From contig QANZ01009179.1 in NCBI GenBank assembly GCA_003254925.1, forward strand, positions 68,491 through 132,490: DNA of 64,000 nucleotides, given 5' to 3'. Positions 33,067 to 44,612 of this stretch are shown here, in pieces. A program made the position numbers and the translations under genes. Position 1 is the stretch's first letter, and the number at the start of each line of letters is the position of its first letter. The notes beneath the pieces were generated by a model. It saw nothing but the letters and a program-made list of their open reading frames with translations, was not told the DNA's origin and did not search any database. The DNA comes from Chamaecrista fasciculata. Taxonomy: Eukaryota > Streptophyta > Magnoliopsida > Fabales > Fabaceae.

Positions 33067-35436
33067 AAAAAATAATAATAATAATAATAACTTCCCACCA
33101 AGTCTCTGCACAAATACCATACCCATCATGCATGATCATATCACTATATGTATCAGATCAGATTGTGAGATGAGTAGTGAAATCAGAATCATATTTATTT
33201 TCTGAATCTGGGAAAATAAACAACTCAAACATATGTGTGATGTGTCTACAATTTCTTCATTAATGGATTACCACATATATAGAGGAGGCATCACAATAAA
33301 TTGGATCACATCTACCTAGTATAAACTTATTTTTTAGTCATAGAATTTATCTTACAATTACAATTTAGTCCTTAGATACTAAAAATACAATTTTTTGGTC
33401 TGCCCTTGCCAGAAATGTTCAGCATAAGGAATGCAAGACCCTTAAATCACCTTAATGATTGGCTCTTGAGGATCAGTTTTCTCAGACCACCACCACCGGC
33501 ATGCATTCATGTGATGAAAGATTGAGCCTCCATTATTAATTCGCGTGATCATACAATAATAACAGAAAAAATCAATCTTTAATTAGTTCAATAACTTATA
33601 TAATTAATTAATTTATATTTAAGGATATTTCTAAGTATAATTAATATAAAGTGCTAGCCTGTGATTCAGATAGTGAAATCTGCGCACCTGTTAAATGTAT
33701 ATACTTAAAGTGACTTTTGAAAATCTTTCAAGATATACATATACACATACACACATACACACATGCACACACAAAGCCAAAACTCCATTAGGGACCACCA
33801 TACTCTGCTGAACAATATAAATATTTTATTTTACACAAGCAAATCGTACTCCCACAGTGATCAAGTGTCCATTCTTTTATAATTTAGACTAAAACTAAAA
33901 ATCTTCATGAATCCTAAAAGATATATTTTTTAGTCTTTAACAATTAAAAAAATATATTATTTAATCTAAAAAAAGGCTAATAAATATATATATATATATA
34001 TATTATTTTGATATTTCAATGATTAAATTGTGTATTTTAATTTTTTTAAAAACTAAATTATCAAGTCGACAATGTTTTAGAGATTAAATTAACTCTAAGT
34101 CTCAACCCCTCAAAAATTTGTTTTTCCTGCAGTGAGCAAAATGCTGCCATGAAAATGACTAGACAAATGGTTTTACAACACGTGCCCCACAGAGAATTTC
34201 ACACAGGAAAAGTTAAAAGGAAATGACAAAATACGAATACATGAGAGTGGTCCTGCATTATATATACATATATATTAAAACATGCAGATTCTTAAAAATA
34301 GACGGAACAAGGGGCTGTGGAAAAATCCACTTTAGATTTAAGAGAACTTTATGGCTTAACATAGAAGCTCCAATCACACATTCACATGCTCTTTTCTCGA
34401 AGTGTATCTGCATTATTAAATAATAATATTGAGTTTTAATTTTTTTTTAAAAAAAAAAGCATAGCTATTCAGTTTGAAGTGTACTTGTATCTCGAACTCC
34501 TAAAATCAAAGAACTGGCTGGCTTATTAGTTTAAAAGATAGTTCAGTTGTTTTGTTTAGAGTTCAAAACAGTTCACACGCACATACACATGCAACCCTTA
34601 TTATATAATAATGTTCTTTCTTTTGGAAGTATATATATTGCCTCAAAAACGCAAGGGAATGGCGTTCTCTAAAATATATCCTTCTACAATACCCAGAAAT
34701 TATGATACCCGATGATATGCCAAATATGGTACTTTAACAACGTGAGCTTATGCTTAAAAATGGGATATTATTATACCCTCATCACCATTAATAGAATAAT
34801 CTTTCCTTGAAACCATTAAATAAATAATTCAGGCATTCAAAATGTAACAATATAAAAGTTCAGATGCCCTAAACTATTTCAAGATAAAACTCACTTAAGT
34901 GTTATCTTTTTATTCACAAACATGCAAAACAAAACCATATATATATACTACTCACTTCACTAGTAAAATACTCTTAAGTTATCCAAACCCAAAATATAAC
35001 ATCAAACTATATAATCATAAAAAACTACAATATCAACAATAAACGCAATCATCATCAATCCATAATCTTAATTTCTTCTGGATGAAAAAACATGTATATA
35101 TATATATATATATCTTGAGAAGTTTAAAAATTGGATTTTGCAATAGCATATGCTTTTAGGAAAAGTTATGAGGGAAGTGAAGTAAAGTGGAGGAGATATT
35201 TGAGAGAAAAGAGAAATATTAATTGGATGTCACGAATGTCAACAACGTTATATATATATATAGCATAGCTCCAAGTTCCAACCTCTGGCTCAGACCCCAG
35301 TATATATTGATGCCATTTGGACGGTTAATATTTAATTTCAGGCGCTGCAAAAACTGCTCACACTCGCAACTTTGATCAGAAATGATAATTACAAACCCAT
35401 TTTATAACCCCCCCAAAAGAAATCACCTAAATAAAA
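33067..35436. other. AT-rich intergenic DNA, no gene seen
   Basis: Contains an ATA run at 33070-33090, a CACA-type tract near 33735-33775, a TA tract near 33980-34000, and scraps of foldback arms near 33880-34110. No coding exon, tRNA or miRNA hairpin was recognised. Confidence 0.4.
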
Positions 35437-35597
35437 GGCAAAAGTATCTTTTGTCTTTAAATTTAATTTTCAATTTCATCCTTTTTTTCAATCAATTTCA
35501 TATTTTGACCAAATGAAATTGACCAAAAAAAATAATATTAGAGATAATGAAATTGAAATCTGATACAAAGTTTGGAGACTAAAAAGGTAATTTTGCC
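35437..35597. mobile_element. Mutator-like foldback MITE, 161 bp
   Basis: The ends ggcaaaagtatcttttgtct and agactaaaaaggtaattttgcc are inverted. The flanks taaataaaa (35428-35436) and taaacaaaa (35598-35606) match at eight of nine bases. Confidence 0.7.
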
Positions 35598-36519
35598 TAA
35601 ACAAAAAGAAACTTTAGTGTTTTTCTAATACCAATTATATATATATTCTTGTAATTCAAAAATATATATATTATTAATTATAATAATAATTAAAATAATA
35701 ATTCTCAGCGAAAAAACACTTAAAGAAAAAGACCAACACCTCTCATGGAATAAAGACTTAATTATATTCTACTTAAATGGTTTGTAATTTTTACACTAGT
35801 AAACAAATAATTTTTATACATAGAATAGAATGTAAATTTTTAATTTTAACACATTAAATGATATTGAAAAAAGCTCAAGACAAAGACATACATAGTTCTA
35901 GTAATATATAACACTACCTTAATTAGCACTACGGTATATACTCCCTTTCCTTTTGTAACTGTTCCTTTTATAACCAAAAAAAATAACACTACCTTGAGCT
36001 GTGACCAAAGGTTACTTGGGTGCTTCATGTGTATTATAAATGTTTATATCTGATGATTGATGTGGCAAGAACACGTACGATATGTGATAATGACATATCA
36101 AGATGAGTTTTCTCAGATGTATTGAAAATAAATAGCAAAAATGGTGACGTTGGTGGTGGTGCATGGTGGTGTTGGAGCAACATCTCTAACAACTCACTGT
36201 GTGGGGTTTATATAACATTGTGTTATGTACTTATATATGTTCATTATTCATTTGCCCAAACTTCGCTTTTGTTTGTGTTTTGGAATAAAGTGTCACACAC
36301 ACACACACTGCCCTCCACCCTAAAATTTGGATCTCATGTATGCAGAGTGAGAAAGACACAATTAGTGTCAAAGATGCGGGTCTTTCTAACTATATTTTTC
36401 TCTTTCTACATTACACTATATATCATTCTTTCTTTGCACTACACCATAGTAATACTATAAAAGATCTAAATCCTTGTACCAAAAAAATAAAATCAAAGTC
36501 CTCTTGTTATAGTAACTTA

Positions 36520-36691
36520 CAGTGACGGAGCTAGAAATGTTAACAAGGGGGCCAGAATTTTTTTTTAACAGTAAAGGGGGCCGTTGAAATTATAATGCAT
36601 ACAATTAAATTATATTAGGACTAATTTGTAGTAACTACTGAAATTTTAGGCGGGGCCGTGGCCCCCACCAGCCCCCCTATCTCTGTGCCTG
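36520..36691. mobile_element. hAT-like MITE, 172 bp
   Basis: An exact 8-bp duplication, gtaactta, lies at 36512-36519 and 36692-36699. The ends cagtgacgga and (reverse) caggcacaga are imperfect inverted repeats. The interior has the gggggcca / ggcccccaccagccccccta sequence common in plant repeats of this kind. It is inserted into an older imperfect palindrome (about 36438-36735, cactacacc ... ggtgtagtg). Confidence 0.8.
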
Positions 36692-37054
36692 GTAACTTAG
36701 ATCCTCTAAAGTATTTTGGGGTGTAGTGCTGAGAGAGATAAGAATAAGTTAAAAAGAAAAAGTGTCAATAGAACTCACTTTCTCTTTTTACTTGTTGTTT
36801 TATTTGCAGTACTTTACCTATAATAGAATATAGAAAATCTAAATCCTAAATTGCTGCTTTATATATATATATATACCTTTAGTACGATTGTGAGGTATCT
36901 GTGACCCATAACCCAGCTATTAGCTATACCTAGATAGCTACCCTACCCCCTCACTAGCTACCACCTTAGCTTTCGTCTCCAACCTTACTATTCATATACA
37001 TTTATATCTACATAGGCATATATATACTACATGACCCACACATATATTTATCAA

Positions 37055-37569
37055 CTAGTGTGCTAACCCGCGCAACGCGCGGGAATGTAATTGCTTCATA
37101 ATTTATTATAATATTAATTACAAATTACATGTTAGTTGTCTTACATATAAATAACAATCTCAGAGAAAAAACTTAATTATAATTTTTTTGATATGTTAAA
37201 TAAATTTTTTAAACTTGTATTACATGTATTAACAGCTAAAAAAAAATCCTAACTTTCATTAATTTGATTAATGAAAACAAACAAATACATTTTTTTATAA
37301 TTATGTTATTCAAATGTAACACAAATGGTGAGATAGTTTAAATAAATATTTTTTAACAACCAACCAATTATATATATANATTGCAGAGAAGCTCTGTCGT
37401 AACTAAGCTCCTCAATAAGTATACTGTTTTCAAAGCTTCTAGATGAGAAAGAAGAAGGACGAGGCAACTCAGGATATTCTTCAAGACTATGGCCATTAGA
37501 TCGTAATAACTCTTCGATTTTAATTAGTGTAAGATCCTTTAGCCTATCATCATCAACAATAAGATCTGC
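37055..37569 (-). mobile_element. Helitron remnant, 3' end plus helicase piece
   Basis: On the minus strand the element ends in a hairpin, CCCGCGCG-TT-GCGCGGG, then about a dozen bases and CTAG directly followed by T (37055-37058). This matches the Helitron 3' terminus (hairpin, CTRR, insertion before T). About 330 bases inside lies a fragment that reads as Helitron helicase (37382-37569). The sequence breaks at an N (37379) in a TA tract, and no 5' end was found. Confidence 0.75.
37382..37569 (-). pseudogene. Fragment of Helitron Pif1-like helicase
   Basis: The minus strand stays open from 37569 down to the N: VDDDRLKDLTLIKIEELLRS, then NGHSLEEYPELP and NSILIEELSYDRASLQ. Plant Helitron Rep-helicases have a closely similar stretch (leucine-rich, NG-SL-YP-P, then EELxYDR) shortly before the Walker A motif. 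The helicase motifs themselves are absent, so this is a dead piece. A possible splice acceptor (catgcag) precedes it. Confidence 0.65.
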
Positions 37570-37760
37570 ATGTGTTTTAAAATATTACTGATGGGATATG
37601 GTAGGGATGTTATCATATTTGTACAATAATGTTATAGGGAATCCTATTATTCAAATAATTAGCGTTGTGTGGTTTATTTCTCAATCTCCATCAATTACTT
37701 TACGATTTGATGGAGAGAAAGATAGATCTATGAAACTCAATTATTTAGGCAATAGAATTC

Positions 37761-37930
37761 TGATCAAAACTTCATTTTAGTTCCTAATATTTAATCTAAA
37801 TTTATGTTTGACCTATAATATTTTCTAATAGATTTAACAATTGAAGACTATATTAAAACAACAAAAACACTAGAGACAACAGAATTTAAGATAAACATCA
37901 GGCCTAGGGATCAAAATAAAACTTTGACCT
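37761..37930. mobile_element. Small foldback MITE, about 170 bp
   Basis: tgatcaaaacttcattttag at the left and gatcaaaataaaactttgacc at the right are inverted. No confident target duplication was found. Confidence 0.5.
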
Positions 37931-38039
37931 AATTTTTTTAAAAAAAATCACCTCATATTTTTAATATTTTAGACATCATTTATGAAATAACAAATTAGGT
38001 TATATTACACTAAATCTCCGAGTTTTGAGTAAAGGGCAT

Positions 38040-38362
38040 CTTAAATTAATAGACAAACCAAGGTTATTAAAACTGGACCGGTCATTGAACCGGCCGAAAC
38101 AGCGGTTCAAGGTTCAATGGTTCAACCGAGGTCGGACCGTTAATAATTAAATAAATAAAAAATAATATATTTATTTTAATATAATAAAAATATATAATAA
38201 ACTCTTTAAATTTAAGCTGGATTGAGTAAGAAAGTGATTAATTAGAAGGATAAAAAATCAAATTTTGAAGTAAAAACTATTAAATAACGTATTATTTTGA
38301 GTCTAAACATAATAAAAAACAAATTTCTTTAAAATAACATCATTTTAATCAAGAAAAAGTAA
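38040..38362. mobile_element. Left end of a repeat cut off by the gap
   Basis: ggttattaaaactggaccgg and repeated ggttcaa/ttgaaccgg motifs (38060-38140) mark a widespread plant inverted-repeat transposon. The matching right end (ccggtccggttt-type) is not seen before the N run. Confidence 0.45.
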
Positions 38363-38533
38363 NNNNNNNNNNNNNNNNNNNNNNNNNNNNNNNNNNNNNN
38401 NNNNNNNNNNNNNNNNNNNNNNNNNNNNNNNNNNNNNNNNNNNNNNNNNNNNNNNNNNNNNNNNNNNNNNNNNNNNNNNNNNNNNNNNNNNNNNNNNNNN
38501 NNNNNNNNNNNNNNNNNNNNNNNNNNNNNNNNN
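38363..38533. other. 171-base assembly gap
   Basis: All N. It separates two unrelated repeats, and both are truncated at the gap. Confidence 0.95.
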
Positions 38534-38872
38534 GAAGCATGGACACTGACACGGACACGGGACACGACACTGACATGGACACAGTGACACGCTAAACTCT
38601 CAAAATTACGCGACACGACACGTCATATATTTATATGTATAAATAATTAAATATTCATAATTTTTAATGAAAAATTTAAAAATTACAAGTTTTATTCATA
38701 ATATATGTCATATGTATTATTATTTTCTCTTATATGTTATGGTAAAGCCACAAAAAATTAATTTATATTTTAAAATTTATGAATATGTGTCGTGCCAGTG
38801 TCGTACGGGTGTCGGACACTGACACGTGTCCGACACGGCGACACGCTCTCAAAATGAAGTGTCCATGCTTCT
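38534..38872. mobile_element. Foldback element with gaagcatggacact ends
   Basis: The left end gaagcatggacactgacac and the right end agtgtccatgcttc are inverted repeats. Arms of about 60-90 bp are rich in gacac/gtgtc (for example gtgtcggacactgacacgtg). A few terminal bases may lie in the adjoining gap, so no target duplication can be checked. Confidence 0.7.
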
Positions 38873-39639
38873 TAGGTTTTTTTTAATCTTTTTAACTTAC
38901 GATATATACTGATAATGTTGTATTTACTATTACAACATGTATATATCTAAATATTAATATCCTTCCACATATATTATATATTATATATATTATACTAGAG
39001 AGGATAATGGTGCCCTCAAATCTCGGAAATAACTCTAGGAGAAATCTGTATATGAAAATATCTAGTCCCGTGACTACTAGTACTATGTGTGCACATACTT
39101 TAATCACCTACAAATATAGTTAGAGAAACAAAATCACAGGTTTATCTGCGATTATACTTTAGATTATATACATTCAGCAGAAGCTATAGAAACTCACTAA
39201 TGACCACAGGTTTCACGGGTGTGTGTATATATATATATATATATATGTTAATATATGTTAATTAGTACAGCCAGTAAAGAATGACGAGGACTACTATCAT
39301 AATAAACTCATGAAACTACCAAATAAAAAAAAACAGAACATGAAACACATATATATGAAGTCCTGACATTAAGTGTCAGGAATACTGAATTCATCATATT
39401 ATAAATTAAATGCATTTCATAGGAAAAGAATGGGAGATCGATGATGAAGCTCTTAGAAGATGATTAATTAATTTTCAGATGCAATAACAAACGAATGCCA
39501 AGGTTAATATGATTAAACGAAGAAGATGAAGACATGGAAGATTGGAGAGTATATACATATATACACACATTTCCCCAATATATACATTGAAGAAAAATGA
39601 AGATAAAAGATATGACACAATACTTATGACTAATGTTGT

Positions 39640-39820
39640 AAAATAAATAAAGCTTTATCAACTAAGATAAATAAGGGCGGCTCATTGCACGAAGCTCCCA
39701 TCAAGTGAGGGTTGGGGAGGGATGTACACAACCCTTGCTTTGCAAAGAAGCTGTTTTCAAGATTTGAACCCGTGATCCTCTCCAGGGTTGTGTTAACTAA
39801 GGTATTCACTACCGGTAGCA
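39640..39820 (-). mobile_element. Au-type SINE
   Basis: Read on the minus strand it contains the Au SINE core: ggatcacgggttcaaatctt (B box ggttcaaatc), gaaaacagcttctttgcaaa, gggttgtgtacatccctcc and gggagcttcgtgcaatgagc. It ends in a T-rich tail. Direct repeats atgactaat(g)ttgt at 39626-39639 and atgactaatttgt at 39821-39833 flank it, as expected of target-primed insertion. It lies about 130 bases downstream of the MIR319 hairpin and may be part of that primary transcript. Confidence 0.85.
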
Positions 39821-39950
39821 ATGACTAATTTGTCTATCACAAGTCTTTCATTCAAGAGTTAACCGCTGATCACAAAATGCTCTCTGTGCCTAAAGATAAA
39901 ATTCGAATCTCCACCACTGAATTAAGTATTTAAGTTATTATTATTAGTGA

Positions 39951-40132
39951 AGAGGGAGCTCCCTTCAGTCCAAGCAAAGAGAAGAAAAGGATGAAGTTTA
40001 CCTCCTGCATCATTCACACATTCACAATAGCATCTCACGAAGCAGCCTGTTCTATTGTGTTTGAATGAATGAGTCAGCAGCTAATTCAAATCCTTTTTCC
40101 CTTCCATGAGTGGACTGAAGGAAGCTCCCTAC
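39951..40132 (-). ncRNA. MIR319: MIR319 precursor hairpin
   Basis: On the minus strand, a hairpin of about 180 nt starts gggagcttccttcagtccac and ends ttggactgaagggagctccc. The mature miR319 is in the 3' arm (39953-39973) and the star strand is in the 5' arm (40108-40127). The long upper stem keeps the second conserved duplex of MIR159/319 precursors (agctgctgactcattcattc opposite gtgtgaatgatgcaggagg), the feature that goes with loop-to-base processing. Known targets of miR319 are CINCINNATA-class TCP transcription factor mRNAs, acting on leaf growth. No TCP gene is in this window. The start of the primary transcript was not resolved. Confidence 0.96.
39953..39973 (-). ncRNA. miR319: Mature miR319
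   Basis: Twenty-one bases on the minus strand, beginning TTGGACTGAAGGG and ending AGCTCCCT. This is the classical miR319 sequence. Confidence 0.96.
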
Positions 40133-41438
40133 TATATATATATACTACAGAATAATCCTCCAGATCAACGAAATATATTTCACCTCTACCAACAAAGATT
40201 TAACATACACATACACAATCTAATTCGAAATCAGGACATCATACTTAAAGAATGGAGTTATATTATCTCTACCAATTGTGTTGGACTCTATTGATTTCAT
40301 GTATCTATATATATAGAGAGAGAGATTCATCATGCTAATTAATCCAACAATTATATTAATATAATTTCAATCATTCATATTAGATGAAGAAAAGAGGAAA
40401 TCCTCTCCCTGCATTACAAATATACAGAACTGACAGACTTGTAGCTAGCTATTGGTCTGAGAAGAATTTATCAAATTGAACCCCACTCGTTTAAAATATT
40501 TGAGAAATTAGGTTTGAGTTTTTTTATTTTTTTTCTGTATCCTACATGGAAGATAATATGGCAATTATGGAATAATTAAATGGAATTCCGCCAAAATGGT
40601 ATCATTATCATCAACTTATTGGGACCATACTATGGTAGAGTAAGATAATAATTGGGGGGAAAAAGAAACCCTAACCCTAGGCCTTCGAGCTAAGCTACGA
40701 AGGCCATGGGAGATCAAAATGATATATGAACTTCATCAATTTCTAACGAGGAACACAATTTTTGAAAATGAAGATGAGAAGTATATAATGATGGTTGAAA
40801 TAATGTAATTTTGACCCTATGAATGATTATTACCACACGCCAAAATGCCAAACCAAATAATAAACAATACAAACATACATATGAATATTCAATCATCACT
40901 TCATATAATAACGGAGGTTATGATTGATTACTAAGAAGATCAAAGAGTATAAATATATAGTAATAATATAAACAGAAAAAATTTTGAAAGTAAAACCAAA
41001 ATGAACTCACTGATTTACCCATTTTATAGCGTTCCAAGTATGAAAGCCTCGTCGATCTGAAGCACGATCGGAAATATAGAGCATCTACTGAAACAAGAAG
41101 AAATTGAAGGGGCAATTAAGTAAATTAAGGAAAAAAATGAGATGGAAATAGGAAAAATATATCAAAAGGACTTGGAATCAAATAATTAATAGTTGTAAGT
41201 GAGAGCCAAAAATATGAAAGGGAAGGCAGAGAATCAAAGGGTCAGAAGCAGAAACTAACCAAAGAAAGATAAAGAGAAGAAGGTGTGTGTGTAAATCAAA
41301 GCAAGCTTGCTTATAAGAGAGAGAGAGAGAGAGAGAAGGAAGTGTCACTTTCTTCATGGGAGTCAGAGAAAGGAAAGTGATTGAAGATGTCTTCTATATC
41401 ATATGCTTATAGTCTCACCACACAAACAAATCTGGCAA

Positions 41439-41486
<48 letters not shown>

Positions 41487-41801
41487 CATTATTATTTAAC
41501 AAATAAAGCACCAAAAGAAAGCAATACAAAATTAAAGGTTATAGCTTTGCCTATAAGTTCATGTTTTTCTCTTCCCTGCAAAAAGGAATTAATTAATAAA
41601 CTAAACTAAGCTCATAATAATAATACTTTAATGAGAAACACCAGAGACTATACTATGGTGCTCATCTTCATCAGCTTCTTCTACTTCTTCAGTAATTTCT
41701 AACCCTTATCATGAAAAAAAGAAGATTAAAATGAAAAACCATGGAATGATGGATCGTACTCATCATGTAAAATAGAGAGAAATTAGAGAGGAAGAAGAAG
41801 A

Positions 41802-41895
41802 GGTGGGGGTTGTAAATGTAATTTTAATTTGGCCTCTCTCTCTCTCTNGGTGGGGGGTTGTAAATGTAATTTTAATTTGGCCTCTCTCTCTCTCT
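41802..41895. repeat. Short direct repeat around one N
   Basis: ggtgggggttgtaaatgta and the following ttttaatttggcctctctct occur twice, at 41802-41847 and from 41849, with a single N at 41848 between them. The same pattern as at 23492 suggests an unmerged contig overlap and not a natural duplication. Confidence 0.75.
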
Positions 41896-42060
41896 CTCTC
41901 TCTTCATTCGAGAGAGGCAGAGGAAGAGGCCATCACTTCACTCCACTGTAAAATTGTCGTCATCTCACCTTTTTATATTATATGACTCTGAAGTCTTTCT
42001 CTCTCTCTCTCTATATATTATATATAGAAGAAAGTGGTGAAGAATGGAGTTAGCGTGTGT

Positions 42061-42074
42061 GTATATATATAGGG
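42061..42074 (-). promoter_or_regulatory. Possible TATA box upstream of MIR319
   Basis: The minus strand reads ccctatatatatac, followed by CT/GA-rich DNA typical of plant leaders. It lies about 1.9 kb upstream of the hairpin, so the assignment is tentative. Confidence 0.3.
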
Positions 42075-42930
42075 TTTTATTTGAGCTCACCGATCAAGCT
42101 AGCGGAGAATATCATGGACCATCATGCTCCTACTTATATTTTGTAATCTGAATTATAATTTAATTTTTTTAATTTATTTTACATTATTGCGATTGATTAT
42201 GTAGAATTTCTTGTTAATATATTTGGCCAAAATATAATTTTCATTTTTGATCTTTTCTTTAGTGTAAGTTGTAATCTACTTTTTTATTTTTATATTACAA
42301 TTTCAATCCTTTAAGTTTTTCAAAAGTTTTACTTCTTGGTCCTAAAAATTGAATATGATCAGCAAGTCAGGTCAAATTCGGTTTCGAAAATAAGCTGCTC
42401 GTTTCACAATTAAATAGGCAAAGTTAATCATACCTTTCCGTTCATGTCTGATTGCGATGAGTTCATAGTTATGAGTTACTTTTGACTAGCCTTTTTTTCT
42501 GTTCAGTTGGGATCATCAGCAAATGAAGTCAAAATTGGGCTTCAAAATAATTTTTCATATTTGTCCAATTTTTAGTTTCAAGACTAATTTTCGGGCTCGA
42601 TTTGACCTCGTTTGCTAACGATCTCAATTAGATTAAAAAAGACCCATTAAAAGTAACTTGTTGCTTCAAACTCGTTATAATCGATCGGACTTGAAACGAA
42701 AGAGATATGACCAACTTTTCTTGTTTAACTGTGAAACGAGTCCAATTCGACCTTGTTTGTTAACAGATCCAATTAAACAAAAGATGACTCAAAAAATAAT
42801 ATGTAATTTATTACTTATTGTATTCGAACTTCAAACTAAATAGTAAAAGTTTTTAAAAAAATTAGAGGACAAAAAAAAAACATTAACCTCCTACCTCTTT
42901 TCTTTTATTATATCAAAATGTAACTGTTAC

Positions 42931-44052
42931 TGTTAGACTAAATTTTGATTAATGAGTTTTTAATTAATTTAATTCAATTAATTAATTAATTGTTATTAAA
43001 TAAAATTAAATTTTTGATAATGTCAAATGTTAATTTTGATTATCCCAAGTCTGAAAAGTTGAGTAAAGAGATATGGGTTTATTACACTTTTGCCAACATC
43101 TTTTCCTTAATTATGGCTTTTACTATTTCAAGAAAAGAACATGTACTGCGCTAGTTTTCTTTCAAGGAAACGCTCATTTTGTTGTCCGTGTGATGCAAGA
43201 GATCAAGTACAAAAGGCGTTCTGCTACCTACTCTGCTTACCAACACTCTGAATCATGTTAAGAAGATCAAGTCAACAATGTTGAAGGTACTGACATGCTA
43301 AGTACTGCTCAGAATCTGGAATATAGACGTTAAGGAAGTGAAAAACGTGGAAAGCTCCATCAAACATTAAATGCAAGCTCGAATTGAAGATTGATCAAGA
43401 TTTTGAGATGGACATCATTGTTCTGATCTTCAAAAAGAGTCGTTGCACTATTGGACCGTTGAAGCTCTAGCTCCTAATAGCTAGTTCCTTCAGAGGCTCT
43501 ATTTATATGAAGCAGAGCAAGAAATGAAGACATACAACATACGACGATCTGAAAATCTTCTTTGTATTTTCTTCATCTTAGCTAAGTGCTATACTGTCTT
43601 AGTGACATTCTCTCAGTAAAAAAAATACAAATCATCTTCTACTCTTACATTGTCTAGTTCCTATAAGGCTATTATTGCTTCCTGCGTAAAACCCATAGAG
43701 TGAGCCTTAGTGTTTAAGGTTGGAAATGTTTGGTAATAGCTTAGAGAGCTTCTAGGAAGATATTGAATTATTGTTGTACTTGTGAACTTGTAAAACCTCT
43801 TGTGGTGAACTCCTGAGGAAAATGGTTAGCTCTTATGTACTTGTTACCCACTTTATAAAAACGCTCTTGTTGTGTGCTTGAGAAGTGGACGTAGCGTGAT
43901 CTTCCTGAACCTTATCTTCTTATATGTTATTTTTTACCTGTGTGTTTTGCAGGAAATCCTTTTAAGAGACTGAGTGGGTTAAAAACAGAACAAGTTTTAA
44001 TAATATCAATTCACTACTCCTTTTGGTTGTTTCATTTACACTAACCGTAACA
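42931..44052 (+). mobile_element. Probable degraded solo LTR, Ty1-copia style
   Basis: Starts TGTTAGACTAAATTTTG and ends atatcaattcactactcctt ... accgtaaca, which resembles the usual copia LTR end (TGTTAG ... caattcacc-ccct ... TAACA). The middle has the plant LTR pattern aactcctgaggaaaatgg, gagaagtggacgtagcgtga, tgtgttttgcagg. No matching 5-bp flanks and no internal gag-pol region were found. Confidence 0.5.
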
Positions 44053-44200
44053 AATCATTGATGTCCGAATTTCATATTTAGTATACTTTTTTTAATATTA
44101 AACTGATTTTTTTTTAGTCTCTAACAGCAATTTATTCCATCTAAAAAGATTATTATTACCAGAAAAGAAAAATCATGAGTATTATAAGAATATAATTAAC

Positions 44201-44612
44201 AAGTAAAATAGTGATTAATTTTTTTTTATTTTTCTGTAAAAAAATATTATTTTTTATTTTTAATGCTCTTTGATTTTTATCTTGTTTTGTACAATCACGT
44301 AATGGAAAGATTTTAAATATCAAATTAATTGATTAACTGTGGTTTGTAAAAGATATTTTGTTAAAAAAATTATTAAATTTACTTACATAGATTTAAAAAC
44401 ACAATAAAAAGTAAAATAGTGTTTACTTTTTTTATTATTTTTCTGTAAAAAATATTATTTATTATTTTTAATGCTCTTGGATTTTTATCTTATTTTGTAC
44501 GATCACGTCTGGAAAGATTTTAAATATCAAATTAAATTGATTCATTATGTTTTGTAAAAGATATTTGGTAATAAAATTTATTAAATTTACTTATATAGAT
44601 TTAAAAACACTT
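44201..44612. repeat. Two-copy tandem repeat, period about 208 bp
   Basis: aagtaaaatagtg, ttttctgtaaaaaa, tttttaatgctct, gaaagattttaaatatcaaa and atagatttaaaaacac recur in the same order at 44201-44402 and 44409-44612. Very AT-rich, about 85-90% identical by eye, and no coding potential. Confidence 0.85.

Larger units (their letters stand above)
40133..42930 (-). other. Upstream region of MIR319
   Basis: Probable promoter and leader of the MIR319 transcript, to be read on the minus strand. It holds GA/CT tracts at about 41320-41336, 41441-41487 and 41880-41902, a TATA-like cctatatatatac at 42061-42073, and a short duplicated block around an N at 41848. Scraps of foldback arms lie at 42220-42870. 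No protein-coding gene was recognised. Confidence 0.45.

Noticed and set aside
32811..33173. Open frame of 120 codons with a 20-residue repeat (GPKLQQKKLGDQIE-type)
   Set aside because: It lies in the right arm of a MITE. The 60-bp DNA unit is a multiple of three, so the frame stays open by arithmetic, not selection.
39740..39790. tRNA-like B box (ggttcaaatc) as a possible tRNA gene
   Set aside because: No cloverleaf can be drawn. The surrounding sequence is an Au SINE with target repeats.
40106..40294. Open frame beginning at the MIR319 star arm
   Set aside because: Plus-strand chance frame. The conserved hairpin on the minus strand explains the sequence.
43073..43261. 62-codon open frame in the LTR-like element
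   Set aside because: No similarity to retroelement proteins; LTRs are not expected to code here.
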